DNA of 64,000 nt, from NCBI GenBank assembly GCA_902786265.1, contig CADACE010000001.1, forward strand, positions 1 through 64,000. Direction: 5' to 3'. The stretch is from an uncultured Chloroflexota bacterium (GTDB lineage Bacteria > Chloroflexota > Anaerolineae > Anaerolineales > Anaerolineaceae). A program made the position numbers and the translations under genes. Below the pieces are notes generated by a model. That model was not told where the DNA came from. It ran no database searches and was given only the letters and a program-made list of their open reading frames with translations. Below, piece by piece: positions 9,143 to 17,851 of this stretch. Numbering within the stretch: position 1 is the first letter of the stretch; every line of letters begins with the position of its first letter.

Positions 9143-10443
9143 AAAAACTGCTTTATATTGTTCTGGTCATCTGTACGCTTGTCTCACTGGCAGCCTGCGG
9201 CGGCAAACCAAAGGAAGAAGCCGCCACTACAACCGCAGCCGGATTTAAGCCGGCTCTCGACACCAAGAAAAGCTGCAAGATCACTGTAGCCGGAAGCTAT
9301 GATAACTTTGAGGCGTTGGAGGCCGAATTTGACCGGTTCAACGAAATATATCCGAATGTGCAGCTGAGCTATGTAAAGCTCGATGACTATAACAACGTGC
9401 TGGCCACGGCACTGGAAAGCAATGAAAAGCCCAACATTTTCTTTTCCTACACATGGATGATCGGGAATGAACAATATGAGCCGGTAGTTGCCAATATGGA
9501 GAATCTTTCGGATCCTGCCATTGGATTGAATCTGGATTCCATCCGCCCCGGTCTGATCAACCGCAATGCAGATGGCAGTGTGCTGCTGGTGCCGGTTTTC
9601 TCCAGAACCTATGGCATGCTGGTGAACAACGATCTGTTCAAAAAGGAAGGTCTCAGCGTCCCGACTACATTGACAGAGCTGATGTCCGTAATTGATGCGT
9701 TCCGCGGCAAGGGTTACGCTAATCCCATGATGGGCTACAGCATCAAATCAACCACCAGCACCCTCATGAATACGATCGCTTATCCGCTGTTTGTAGCCAC
9801 ACTTTCCGAAAATCCGGAAGCGCTTGCGCTGGCCAACGCCCTGGATCCCGCTGCGGGAGAATCCATGCGTCCGGCATTGGAAACGATGGAACGGCTGATC
9901 CGGGATGCCTCAATCGACCTGGATGAGTGTGACAAGATCGAAGACAACTATACCAAGGTCATCCTGCGCTTCTTTGAAGGCGATGTACCTATGATGGTCT
10001 GTACCGCGGATACCGTTTCCGGAACCAAAAAACGGGAGAGTCAGTCTGAGGCGTTCACCAAGACTCCTTTCAATTACACATTTTCACCGATTCCTATGAC
10101 AGACAAGGGCGGATATTTTATCGACAGTCCTTCCATCGAGTTCTCCGTTAACAAGAACTGCAATGATCTGGATATGACAAACGAATTTATGCGGTTCCTG
10201 ATCACAAGTGAAGAACTGAACAGGATGGCTTCAGTGAAGCGTCTGGTAACGCCCACCACGGATCTGTCCCTTGATTCGGTTTACGCGCCTTTTGCCCAGG
10301 TACCCGCAGACCGTATCATATCCCCGGAAGTACTTGGCATCACGGATCAGCTCACGGTCCAGATCCGACAGGCTGCGCACCAGGTCGGAAGAGGTGAACT
10401 CACCGTGGATGAAGCCGTCGCAATGTACGGAAGCTTTAAGTAA
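9139..10443 (+). CDS. Extracellular solute-binding lipoprotein (sugar-type ABC binding protein)
   Basis: 434 residues. A lipoprotein signal is clear: hydrophobic residues 4-17, then the lipobox LAAC with Cys at about 20. The mature part reads as a family 1 extracellular solute-binding protein, with [14 protein letters not shown], the [15 protein letters not shown] segment and a late [11 protein letters not shown] stretch. Such proteins usually carry sugars or oligosaccharides to an ABC importer, but no permease or ATPase gene is next to it. Its ATG overlaps the kinase stop (ATGA), so translation is probably coupled. A role as a ligand-presenting co-receptor, as for LuxP-LuxQ, ChvE-VirA or TorT-TorS, is the natural inference. 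It ends just before a strong terminator. Confidence 0.85.
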   Translation: MKKLLYIVLVICTLVSLAACGGKPKEEAATTTAAGFKPALDTKKSCKITVAGSYDNFEALEAEFDRFNEIYPNVQLSYVKLDDYNNVLATALESNEKPNIFFSYTWMIGNEQYEPVVANMENLSDPAIGLNLDSIRPGLINRNADGSVLLVPVFSRTYGMLVNNDLFKKEGLSVPTTLTELMSVIDAFRGKGYANPMMGYSIKSTTSTLMNTIAYPLFVATLSENPEALALANALDPAAGESMRPALETMERLIRDASIDLDECDKIEDNYTKVILRFFEGDVPMMVCTADTVSGTKKRESQSEAFTKTPFNYTFSPIPMTDKGGYFIDSPSIEFSVNKNCNDLDMTNEFMRFLITSEELNRMASVKRLVTPTTDLSLDSVYAPFAQVPADRIISPEVLGITDQLTVQIRQAAHQVGRGELTVDEAVAMYGSFK

Positions 10444-10510
10444 AAACGTCGCTGCTTTCGTCTGCGTCTCTTGTCAGACTCGGCGAAATGTGCGGTGAAA
10501 CGAATAACAC

Positions 10511-10542
10511 AGGGCTGTCGCAAAAGTGCGGCAGCCCTTTTT
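10511..10542 (+). terminator. Rho-independent terminator after the kinase/binding-protein operon
   Basis: The stem AGGGCTGTCGCA/TGCGGCAGCCCT (10511-10522, 10527-10538; one G-U pair, AAAG loop) is followed by TTTTT. It closes the plus-strand operon and faces the convergent minus-strand operon that ends at 10597. Confidence 0.85.
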
Positions 10543-10596
10543 CATAGTGGAGACGAGCCTGTTGAAAATAAGCGGCAGGGGACTGAATGATGATGC

Positions 10597-11340
10597 TTAT
10601 CTTCTGAAGGCGCAATCGGTTTTCGGGCACACTTCGCAGCCCTGAAGATGGCAGCTGCTGTTTGTTGTGCTGATGCCTATTATGGCGGTGACGGATTTGA
10701 TGGGGACCATCAGACCGGAGTCGGTGACCGTCAGGCCGATATTTTTCTGAGCTTTGAGGAGATAGAGGAAATCCCGCTGGCAGTCCAGGGAAAGGTCGCC
10801 GTAGCCGGGACTGAAGCGTGGACGGAGATACAGCCCTTCTGCTTCCGCTTCCCGGCGCAGCTTGTCATTCTCCGCGTCGCAGAATGCCTCAATGACCGCA
10901 GCGGCGGCAGCCTGCATCACGGCACCTTTCGCGGTATCCATCAGGGAAGCCCGCCTGATGAGCGTATCCACCGCGATCCCGAGCGTCGCGGCAAAGAGGT
11001 ACACTTCCCCGCAGCCGGCCAGGTTCCGCTGCAGCGAGCGGCTCTTCAGCCGCAGGGATGCCACCTGAAAGGTATCATCCCCCGTAAAATTGAGCGGAAA
11101 CCGTTCATGGATGGACCTCGGCACCGCCGCAGCTTCGACTTCCGCGATGCATTCTTCGATCATCGCCTCAACGGTGCTGTCCGGCTGTGTTCCCCGATAG
11201 CCCAGGTAGCGTGCCGCCTCCCACGGATTGGTGTGCGGATGTTCGGTGGCCGGCGGCGCATCATGAGTGCAGTTCTGCTGTGCCGGCTCATTTACCGTAT
11301 CAGCGCTGACCTCATGTGCTTCGTTAACTTCACTCTTCAC
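10597..11340 (-). CDS. B12-dependent methionine synthase activation-domain protein
   Basis: 247 residues as called. The C-terminal two thirds match the AdoMet-binding reactivation domain of cobalamin-dependent methionine synthase: RFSPGYGDLSLDCQRDFL, then IGLTVTDSGLMVPIKSVTAI, and a terminal C-x4-C-x2-C-x4-C-type cluster (CHLQGCEVCPKTDCAF). In many anaerobes this domain is a free-standing protein that reductively remethylates cob(II)alamin. The gene follows metF, which makes the methyl-THF used by the same enzyme. The first 40 or so residues are oddly low in conservation. Their DNA includes an 18-base repeat also found at 501-518 and a CTTCACTCTTCACA repeat, so the true start may lie downstream of the ATG at 11340. 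Confidence 0.8.
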   Translation of the reverse strand: MKSEVNEAHEVSADTVNEPAQQNCTHDAPPATEHPHTNPWEAARYLGYRGTQPDSTVEAMIEECIAEVEAAAVPRSIHERFPLNFTGDDTFQVASLRLKSRSLQRNLAGCGEVYLFAATLGIAVDTLIRRASLMDTAKGAVMQAAAAAVIEAFCDAENDKLRREAEAEGLYLRPRFSPGYGDLSLDCQRDFLYLLKAQKNIGLTVTDSGLMVPIKSVTAIIGISTTNSSCHLQGCEVCPKTDCAFRR

Positions 11341-11358
11341 ACTTCACTCTTCACACTT
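11330..11358. repeat. CTTCACTCTTCACA near-tandem repeat at a gene junction
   Basis: About two and a half units of a CTTCACTCTTCACA-like repeat cover the end of metF and the start of the next frame. It is one of several degenerate short repeats at gene junctions here. Confidence 0.7.
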
Positions 11359-11360
11359 AT

Positions 11361-12224
11361 TCAAAGTATTTCCGAAAGATTTTCTTTGATCTTCGCAGCG
11401 ACGTCCGGCTTATTCATGGAATAGACATGGATCCCCTTGACCCCGTTGGCGACCAGGTCGATGATCTGCTCCGTGGCATAGGCGATGCCCGCCTGTTTCA
11501 TGGCTTTCGGATTATCACCGAATTTGTCCGCGATGGAAAGGAACCGCGCCGGGAAGACCGTACCGGACAGCTTGATGGCCTTTTCGATCTGGCTTTTCTG
11601 TGTGATGGGCATGATGCCCGCCAGCACCGGGATGGTGATACCGATCTCGCGGATGCGGTACAGGAAAGAATAAAGAATGCTGTTGTCAAAAAACATCTGC
11701 GTCGTCAAAAATTCACAGCCCGCGTCCTGCTTGAGCTTGAGATTTTCCATATCCTTCTGTTTGGAAGGCGCTTCCGGATGTCCTTCCGGATAGCAGGCCG
11801 CCCCGACGCAGAAATCGCCATACGCTTTAATATCCGCTGCCAGTTCGTTGGCATGCTGATAGCCGTTCGCGATCGGGAATTCATACCCTTCCGGGATATC
11901 CCCGCGCAGCGCCAGGACATTTTCGATTCCCTTGGATCTGAGGTCATTCAGCCGTTCATGGATCCCATCCCTGTCGGTAGTCACACAGGTGATATGGGCA
12001 AGGGCAGTGACATGGTGTTCCGTCTGTATGTCAGAAGCCATTTGAAACGTGAACTTCCGCGTACCGCCGTTGGCGCCATAAGTCACGGACATAAAATCCG
12101 GATGCAGCGCGGCGATCTTCATCGTTGCCTCGCGGTGTTTCGGGAAAAGCTCTTCACTTTTCGGCGGGTAGACTTCAAATGAAATGGTAGGTTTTCCCTG
12201 TTTCAAAATTTCACTGATTTTCAT
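11361..12224 (-). CDS. 5,10-methylenetetrahydrofolate reductase
   Basis: About 287 residues, the usual length of bacterial MetF. It starts ISEILKQGKPTISFEVYPPK, the conserved beta strand carrying the catalytic Glu of this TIM barrel. It continues with MSVTYGANGG, the ALRGD phosphate/FAD-binding motif, EFLTTQMFFDN and GIMPI. It reduces methylene-THF to methyl-THF with FAD for methionine synthesis, or, in acetogenic-type metabolism, for the methyl branch of the Wood-Ljungdahl route. The start could also be the ATG at 12233. Either way it overlaps the upstream lipase-like gene by 14-23 bases, so it is translated within the same operon as the methionine synthase activation protein. Confidence 0.93.
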   Translation of the reverse strand: MKISEILKQGKPTISFEVYPPKSEELFPKHREATMKIAALHPDFMSVTYGANGGTRKFTFQMASDIQTEHHVTALAHITCVTTDRDGIHERLNDLRSKGIENVLALRGDIPEGYEFPIANGYQHANELAADIKAYGDFCVGAACYPEGHPEAPSKQKDMENLKLKQDAGCEFLTTQMFFDNSILYSFLYRIREIGITIPVLAGIMPITQKSQIEKAIKLSGTVFPARFLSIADKFGDNPKAMKQAGIAYATEQIIDLVANGVKGIHVYSMNKPDVAAKIKENLSEIL

Positions 12225-14358
12225 GGTCTCCATCCTTCAGCTGTCTGGTATCCTGCTGTGTATTTTGTTCAGCTTTGACCTGTTCCGGATCCGGCAGCGC
12301 ACCATCAGGGCTGTCACTGTGTGTCTCAATCCGGACAGATTCTTCAATTTTAGCATGATTTGCTGCCGCGGGTTTCGTTTTCGTCTCAGTTTGTAACTGC
12401 CCGGTGCCCGGCGGTGCGGCATCAACGCTGTCCCCGCCCGTTTTACGCGCACGGATCTTATCCCTGCTGTACCTGATCCCTTGCACGATACCTATGATAA
12501 ACATGACGATAAGGTAAATGACATAGATCAGGATCAGGAAGCTGAACGTCAAAACCGTATAAGGCGCGGGGTGAAACACCTCGCTGTTTTCAAGACGCAT
12601 CACCGCGGTCGGGGAATAGATGACGTCGTTGCTCCACGGTTCCTCGACCAGGAATCCCTGGTCCCTCAGGTCCTCCGCCGAAAGGCGTTCCGTCTCCGAT
12701 AAACCGAGGATCCCTTCCGTAAACGAACCCTTGATGAGGTCAGCGGTATAGATATAACGAACATCCGCCCGGATGCGGTCTGCCGCGTATTCGATATAGG
12801 TATAACGGACCTGCTGGTTTTTATCCGAACAGATCTTTGCGGAAAAGGACTGGTCCTTCGGCAGGATGATGAGTGTCTGTCTGCCGTTCCGCTGGGCATG
12901 GACTTTTGTTTTGCTCTCACCGCCCGCAAAGCCGGGCGTACGCACATCCCGGATATCGGTGCTGATCAGTCCGTTCCGATCGATACGCTCTACAAAATTG
13001 CCGGCACTGTCAAATAGCTCGACATCGACCTCGCCCGTTACCGTGTAATGAATATATTCCGGCACTTTGGCGGAGTAGATTTGTCCGGGATCGTCCGAGG
13101 AAAAGATCCAGGCGAGGTATGCCGAATCATAATGTTCATGCATAAGGTTTTCCTGGATGGAAAGGTTCGGATCCCAATACAGATCATCCGGATGGAACTT
13201 CTGCCCGCGAAAAGAGGTATAGGCCACCTGGCACAGAAAATCCAGAAAGTAATAGTACTCGTTCAATTGAAGTTTTGTGTAATCCGGAATGGATTCCAGC
13301 CCGGTAAGCGCCATCTTCAGAAATTCCTTGTAATCCCTGGTCTCATACAGAAAAATCAAGGTGTTCTGGACCGACTGCTTATAGGAATTCGAAGAGCTGA
13401 CAAAATACACAAGATAATCCATGACGGTATGAAGCGCAGCGTTGATCTGGGGATTAAACCGCACCGGAGCCTCTGTGATCTGTTCGGAGACAGGATCCGT
13501 GGAAGCTTTTTTCTCCATGTAATTACTGTCGGTTTCAATGGCGGGCAGATAGAGATCGATCCCGTAGCGTTTGTAGCCCCATTCGGGGAAAGGAATCATC
13601 GGGACCGGATCGAAGGGATCGATCAGGTTAAAAATGCTGCCGTACCGGTCCGCCTCCGGATCTTTTGTCGTGCGCGGCGTCGCGATCGTGTAGCCATATA
13701 CCGCAGCGAACGACCCGCTGTTCAAAGCGTCAGCGGCTGTAATGTTGGCTACCGCCGCTGCCCGGCTGTAACCGGTGATCCACAGCCGCACATCTCCGGT
13801 AAGCTCATGATCCCGGATATATTCCCGGATACGCTCCAGAACCTTTTCCGCGGCATCATTGAAGCCCTTCATGCGCGCTTCGTCCGAGATCGTAAAATTG
13901 CTGAGCCATTCGTTTTGATAGTTGTTGCCCGATACCGCCACAGCGATGAGCGTCATGTCCCCGATCTTCTTATGCGCGATCGCGCTGCCGATGGTTGAAA
14001 TGGAAGTTTGCCGGTCATAGTCATCGGTCCGGAGATCACGAAACTCCGCCCTGTCGAAAAATGTGCGGATGTTGTAATCCATTTCGGCAAGGTCACGGGT
14101 TTTGTCACGGAAAGCCGCTGCCGCCATCACAAAAGAGATTTGCATCAGTTTATGGTTGAATTCATCCGCCGGTGCGAGAAACCATTGGTCTGAATACTCA
14201 GCCATGATCGGACGGCTGTCACATTCCACCGCACAGTAACTGACAGCGATCGGGATGATGCTGTTCTCCTCCTGCGCAAACGCCCCGGAAAATGACAGGA
14301 GCAGCAGGAGGAAAAGGATCGGTTTATTCCATAAACTGCGCGTTATAAATTTCCGCAT
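12211..14358 (-). CDS. Membrane-anchored class-3-lipase-like alpha/beta hydrolase
   Basis: About 715 residues from the ATG at 14358, which gives a proper signal peptide (MRKFITRSLWNKPILFLLLL, ending SGAFAQ); ten further codons upstream lie inside the ABC gene. The N-terminal third resembles class 3 lipases: DLTLIAVAVSGN-like strands and the nucleophile elbow TGYSRAAA, with Ser near residue 198. Middle and late parts are beta-rich and unrecognised. A transmembrane helix lies near residues 620-650, and a charged, Pro/Thr-rich tail follows. This suggests an enzyme tethered outside the membrane with a short cytoplasmic tail. The substrate is unknown. It overlaps the ABC exporter gene upstream and metF downstream. 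Confidence 0.7.
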   Translation of the reverse strand: MRKFITRSLWNKPILFLLLLLSFSGAFAQEENSIIPIAVSYCAVECDSRPIMAEYSDQWFLAPADEFNHKLMQISFVMAAAAFRDKTRDLAEMDYNIRTFFDRAEFRDLRTDDYDRQTSISTIGSAIAHKKIGDMTLIAVAVSGNNYQNEWLSNFTISDEARMKGFNDAAEKVLERIREYIRDHELTGDVRLWITGYSRAAAVANITAADALNSGSFAAVYGYTIATPRTTKDPEADRYGSIFNLIDPFDPVPMIPFPEWGYKRYGIDLYLPAIETDSNYMEKKASTDPVSEQITEAPVRFNPQINAALHTVMDYLVYFVSSSNSYKQSVQNTLIFLYETRDYKEFLKMALTGLESIPDYTKLQLNEYYYFLDFLCQVAYTSFRGQKFHPDDLYWDPNLSIQENLMHEHYDSAYLAWIFSSDDPGQIYSAKVPEYIHYTVTGEVDVELFDSAGNFVERIDRNGLISTDIRDVRTPGFAGGESKTKVHAQRNGRQTLIILPKDQSFSAKICSDKNQQVRYTYIEYAADRIRADVRYIYTADLIKGSFTEGILGLSETERLSAEDLRDQGFLVEEPWSNDVIYSPTAVMRLENSEVFHPAPYTVLTFSFLILIYVIYLIVMFIIGIVQGIRYSRDKIRARKTGGDSVDAAPPGTGQLQTETKTKPAAANHAKIEESVRIETHSDSPDGALPDPEQVKAEQNTQQDTRQLKDGDHENQ

Positions 14359-16069
14359 AGAAACCATTCTTTGCCAGCAGCTGTTCATGATTTCCCTGTT
14401 CCACGATATGCCCGTCCCGCATCACCAGGATGATATCCGCGGTCCGGATGGTGGAAAGCCTGTGCGCAACGATAAAGCTGGTCCGACCTTCCATCATGCG
14501 GGCAAAGGCATTCTGGATCAGGATCTCCGTGCGTGTATCGATGGAGGAAGTCGCCTCGTCCAGGATCAGCATCGGCGGCAGGCAGAGCATCACCCGCGTA
14601 ATGCAGAGCAGCTGCTTCTGCCCCTGGGAAAGCCCGCCTCCGCTTTCCGTTATGGGCGTATCATACCCCTGCGGCAGACGGCGGATGAAACTATGGGCGT
14701 GGGCGGCTTTCGCTGCCGCGATCATCTCCTCTTCACTCGCGTCCGGTTTCCCCATGCAGAGATTTTCCCGGATCGTACCGTTTTTCAGCCAGGTCTCCTG
14801 CAGGACCATCCCGTAATTCTCCCGCAGGCTCCTGCGCGTGACCTCGCGGATGTCATGACCCGTCACCTGGATCGCGCCTTTATCAACATCATAAAAGCGC
14901 ATCAGCAGGTTGATGATGGTCGTTTTTCCGCAGCCCGTAGGTCCCACGATAGCGACACGCTGCCCGGGCTTCACGCTGATGGAGAAATCCTCGATGAGCT
15001 TCTGGTCCGGGACGTAAGAGAACCAGACATGGTCCACGTCGACAGAGCCGCCGGCTTCGCCCAAAACCACCGCGTCTTCCGGCTCGGGAGTCTGCGGTTC
15101 CGCCTCGATGAGTTCAAAGATCCGTCCGGCACAGGCAAGAGCGTTCTGGAATTCGGTGATGACGCCGGAGATCTCATTAAACGGCTTGGTGTACTGATTC
15201 GCGTAGCTCAAAAACGCGGTCAGCTGGCCTACGCTCAGCCGTCCGCGCAGTGCCGAGAGCGCCCCGGCCAGGGCTACCGCCGCGTACACCAGATTGTTGA
15301 CAAAACGGGTGCCCGGATTGGTAAGGGAGGAATAAAAGGTCGCGCGGAGTGAATATTTCTTCACCCGTTCGTTGATCTCATCAAACTTTTCCAGCGACTG
15401 CTTTTCATAGGAAAAAGCCTTGACGACCTCGCTGTTCCCGATCATTTCCTCCATATAAGCGGTCTGTTCACCGCGGGTCTCGGACTGCAGCTTGAACATG
15501 TCAAAGGTGTGCCTGGCGATGAATGATGCCACGAACAGAGAAAGCGGCGTGATGAAGACCACCAGCAGGGCGATCTGCCAGTTTACGGAAAACATCACGA
15601 CCAGCGTCCCGAGGATCGTCAGAATGCCGCTGAACAGCTGCGAGAACCCCATCAGCAGCCCGTCGGCAAACTGGTCCACGTCCGCGATCACCCGGCTGAC
15701 GATTTCCCCATGCGGGTGGGAATCCAGGTAGCTCAGCGGCAGGATCTCGATCTTCCGCAGGGCATCGTTGCGGAGGTCCCGGACGATCTCAAAGGTCATG
15801 CGGTTGTTGCAGATGTTCATCACCCACTGCGCCGCTGCTGCCAGTCCGGCGCAGACACAAACGACCGTCAGCGTATCTATGACCGCGGGCAAGTCGACCC
15901 TGCCCTCACCGATAATGTAGTCGATAGCACGCCCGTTGACGACCGGGATATAAAGAGCCAGGAAGACATTGGCAGCGGCACAGAGTATGGAAACCGCCAG
16001 AAGCAGCCAATGCCCGCGGACGCGTTTCATGATTTTCGCGAAAGTTCCGGGGTTTGCCTTATTCTTCAT
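14324..16069 (-). CDS. ABC exporter subunit, consensus Walker B half
   Basis: About 581 residues, a half-transporter with a six-helix type 1 exporter domain (residues about 20-320) and an ATPase domain. Motifs are Walker A GPTGCGKTT, signature LSQGQKQ (the usual Gly after Ser is Gln) and Walker B MLILDEATSSID with an intact catalytic Glu. The preceding gene has a consensus signature but a degenerate Walker B. Such complementary defects are typical of heterodimeric multidrug exporters (TM287/288, BmrCD, LmrCD). I chose the ATG at 16069, which has an AGGGGG-type site and overlaps the upstream stop by 11 bases. Confidence 0.9.
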   Translation of the reverse strand: MKNKANPGTFAKIMKRVRGHWLLLAVSILCAAANVFLALYIPVVNGRAIDYIIGEGRVDLPAVIDTLTVVCVCAGLAAAAQWVMNICNNRMTFEIVRDLRNDALRKIEILPLSYLDSHPHGEIVSRVIADVDQFADGLLMGFSQLFSGILTILGTLVVMFSVNWQIALLVVFITPLSLFVASFIARHTFDMFKLQSETRGEQTAYMEEMIGNSEVVKAFSYEKQSLEKFDEINERVKKYSLRATFYSSLTNPGTRFVNNLVYAAVALAGALSALRGRLSVGQLTAFLSYANQYTKPFNEISGVITEFQNALACAGRIFELIEAEPQTPEPEDAVVLGEAGGSVDVDHVWFSYVPDQKLIEDFSISVKPGQRVAIVGPTGCGKTTIINLLMRFYDVDKGAIQVTGHDIREVTRRSLRENYGMVLQETWLKNGTIRENLCMGKPDASEEEMIAAAKAAHAHSFIRRLPQGYDTPITESGGGLSQGQKQLLCITRVMLCLPPMLILDEATSSIDTRTEILIQNAFARMMEGRTSFIVAHRLSTIRTADIILVMRDGHIVEQGNHEQLLAKNGFYAEIYNAQFME

Positions 16070-17804
16070 GACCTGCTGCCCCCTTTCCGCCGTTTTCTTT
16101 CCTGAATTGTGAATCATAAATCTCCCGGTAAACCGGACAGCTCTTCATCAGCTCATCATGTGTCCCGAGCCCGACAGCCCGCCCGTCATCCAGTACCAGG
16201 ATCCGGTCCGCAAAACGTACGGAAGCCGTGCGCTGGGAGACGATCACGACGGTCATATCCGGATCCGCCTGCCGGATCGCCCGGCGCAGATTCGCGTCGG
16301 TCATGTAGTCCAGGGCGGATGCGCTGTCATCCAGGATCAGGATCTCCGGTCTGCGTGTCAATGCCCGCGCTATGGTCAGACGCTGACGCTGCCCGCCGGA
16401 GAAGTTGCGCCCTTCCTGCGCCACTTCCGCGTCAAGGCCGCCCTTTTTCTCCCGGACAAAACCTTCCGCCTGAGCGATGCGCAAAGCTTCCCACATGGCA
16501 GCTTCATCAGCATCCGGGTCGGCCATTTGCAGATTGGAGCGGATCGTCCCTTTGAAAAGCACCGCCTTCTGCGGAACGATACCGATCTTCGCGCGCAAAA
16601 CTTCCGGTCCATATTCCCGGACATCTTCTCCGTCAACACGGACAGATCCCGCCGTCGCGTCAAAGAAGCGCGGGATGAGGTTCACAACAGAACTTTTCCC
16701 GGAACCGGTACCGCCGATGACGCCGAGCGTCTCTCCGTGCCCGACCGAGAAATGAATATCCGTGAGCGACTCAGCCCCCGCGTTTGGATAGGTGAGGGAA
16801 ACATGATCGAATTCCAGACAGGCTGTACCGGATTTTCCGGTCTTTTCGAGGATATCCATACCGCTTTCCATCTGCAGAATGTCCTGGATCCTCCCGGCAG
16901 ATGCCATACCTTTCGAGATGGTGACGATCAGGTTCGCGAACTTGATGAGCTCCACCAGGATCTGGGACATATAATTGACCAGCGCGACCACCTGCCCCTG
17001 GGTAAGTTCACCGACATTCACCCGCAAGGCGCCGTAATAGATCAGTACAGCCGTTGCCGCGTTGATGATCATATAGGTCAGCGGGTTCATCAGCGCGGAA
17101 ATGCGTCCCACGTGCTGCTGCATCTGTGTGTACGCTTCGTTGCCGCTCTCAAAATCGGCAAGCTCTTTTTCCTCGTTATTGAAAGCCCGGATCACCCGTA
17201 CACCGGTCAGGTTCTGGCGGGTCATCCGCAGCAGCCCGTCCAACTTTGACTGCACCTTTTTATAAAGCGGTGTGGTCACTTTCATGATCCCGAAAATCAC
17301 CAGCGCCAGCAGCGGAATGGTGACGACAAAAATCAGCGCGGCTTTTACATTCACCGTAAAGGCCATGATCATAGCGCCGAAAACGATGAAGGGGGAACGC
17401 AGCAGCAGCCGCAGCGCCAGATTCAGCCCGGTCTGCACCTGGTTGATATCACTGGTAATGCGGGTCAGCAGCGTAGAAGTCCCGATCGTCTGCGCTTTGC
17501 TATACGAAAGCGACTGAATGTGGCTGAAAAGCTCATGCCGCAGCGTTGCGGCCAGTCCGACTGCCGCCTTGGCGGAGAAATATTGGGCTGTGATCGAAAA
17601 CAGCATCCCGATGAGGCCCAAAGCAGCCATCAGGACCGCGTCCCGGATGATGATGCCTTCATCCGCCCCGGCTATGCCGACGTCAATAATGTTGGCAACT
17701 ACCAGCGGAATCAGCAATTCAAACGAAGCCTCGAGCAGCTTAAAAAGCGGCCCGAGGATCGCTTCTTTCCGGTATTTTTTCAGGTAAGAAAATAATGTTT
17801 TCAT
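16059..17804 (-). CDS. ABC exporter subunit, degenerate Walker B half
   Basis: 581 residues, a half-size ABC exporter: type 1 membrane domain (about 1-300), Walker A GGTGSGKSSV, consensus signature FSGGQRQR, and Walker B ILILDDSASALD in which the catalytic Glu is Asp. The partner gene downstream supplies the intact Walker B, so the pair should form one working and one impaired ATP site. The substrate is unknown; drugs, lipids or peptides are all possible, and no dedicated precursor gene lies in the operon. It starts 48 bases after the FAD oxidoreductase gene on the same strand. Confidence 0.9.
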   Translation of the reverse strand: MKTLFSYLKKYRKEAILGPLFKLLEASFELLIPLVVANIIDVGIAGADEGIIIRDAVLMAALGLIGMLFSITAQYFSAKAAVGLAATLRHELFSHIQSLSYSKAQTIGTSTLLTRITSDINQVQTGLNLALRLLLRSPFIVFGAMIMAFTVNVKAALIFVVTIPLLALVIFGIMKVTTPLYKKVQSKLDGLLRMTRQNLTGVRVIRAFNNEEKELADFESGNEAYTQMQQHVGRISALMNPLTYMIINAATAVLIYYGALRVNVGELTQGQVVALVNYMSQILVELIKFANLIVTISKGMASAGRIQDILQMESGMDILEKTGKSGTACLEFDHVSLTYPNAGAESLTDIHFSVGHGETLGVIGGTGSGKSSVVNLIPRFFDATAGSVRVDGEDVREYGPEVLRAKIGIVPQKAVLFKGTIRSNLQMADPDADEAAMWEALRIAQAEGFVREKKGGLDAEVAQEGRNFSGGQRQRLTIARALTRRPEILILDDSASALDYMTDANLRRAIRQADPDMTVVIVSQRTASVRFADRILVLDDGRAVGLGTHDELMKSCPVYREIYDSQFRKENGGKGAAGHEE

Positions 17805-17851
17805 CAGCCTTTATGAAGAGTTTCTCTGTTGATCCCGGAGGTCTCTTTGTC

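Noticed and set aside
13048..13998. 316-codon plus-strand frame inside the lipase-like gene
   Set aside because: The minus-strand protein has a signal peptide, nucleophile elbow and membrane anchor; the plus-strand frame has none of these.
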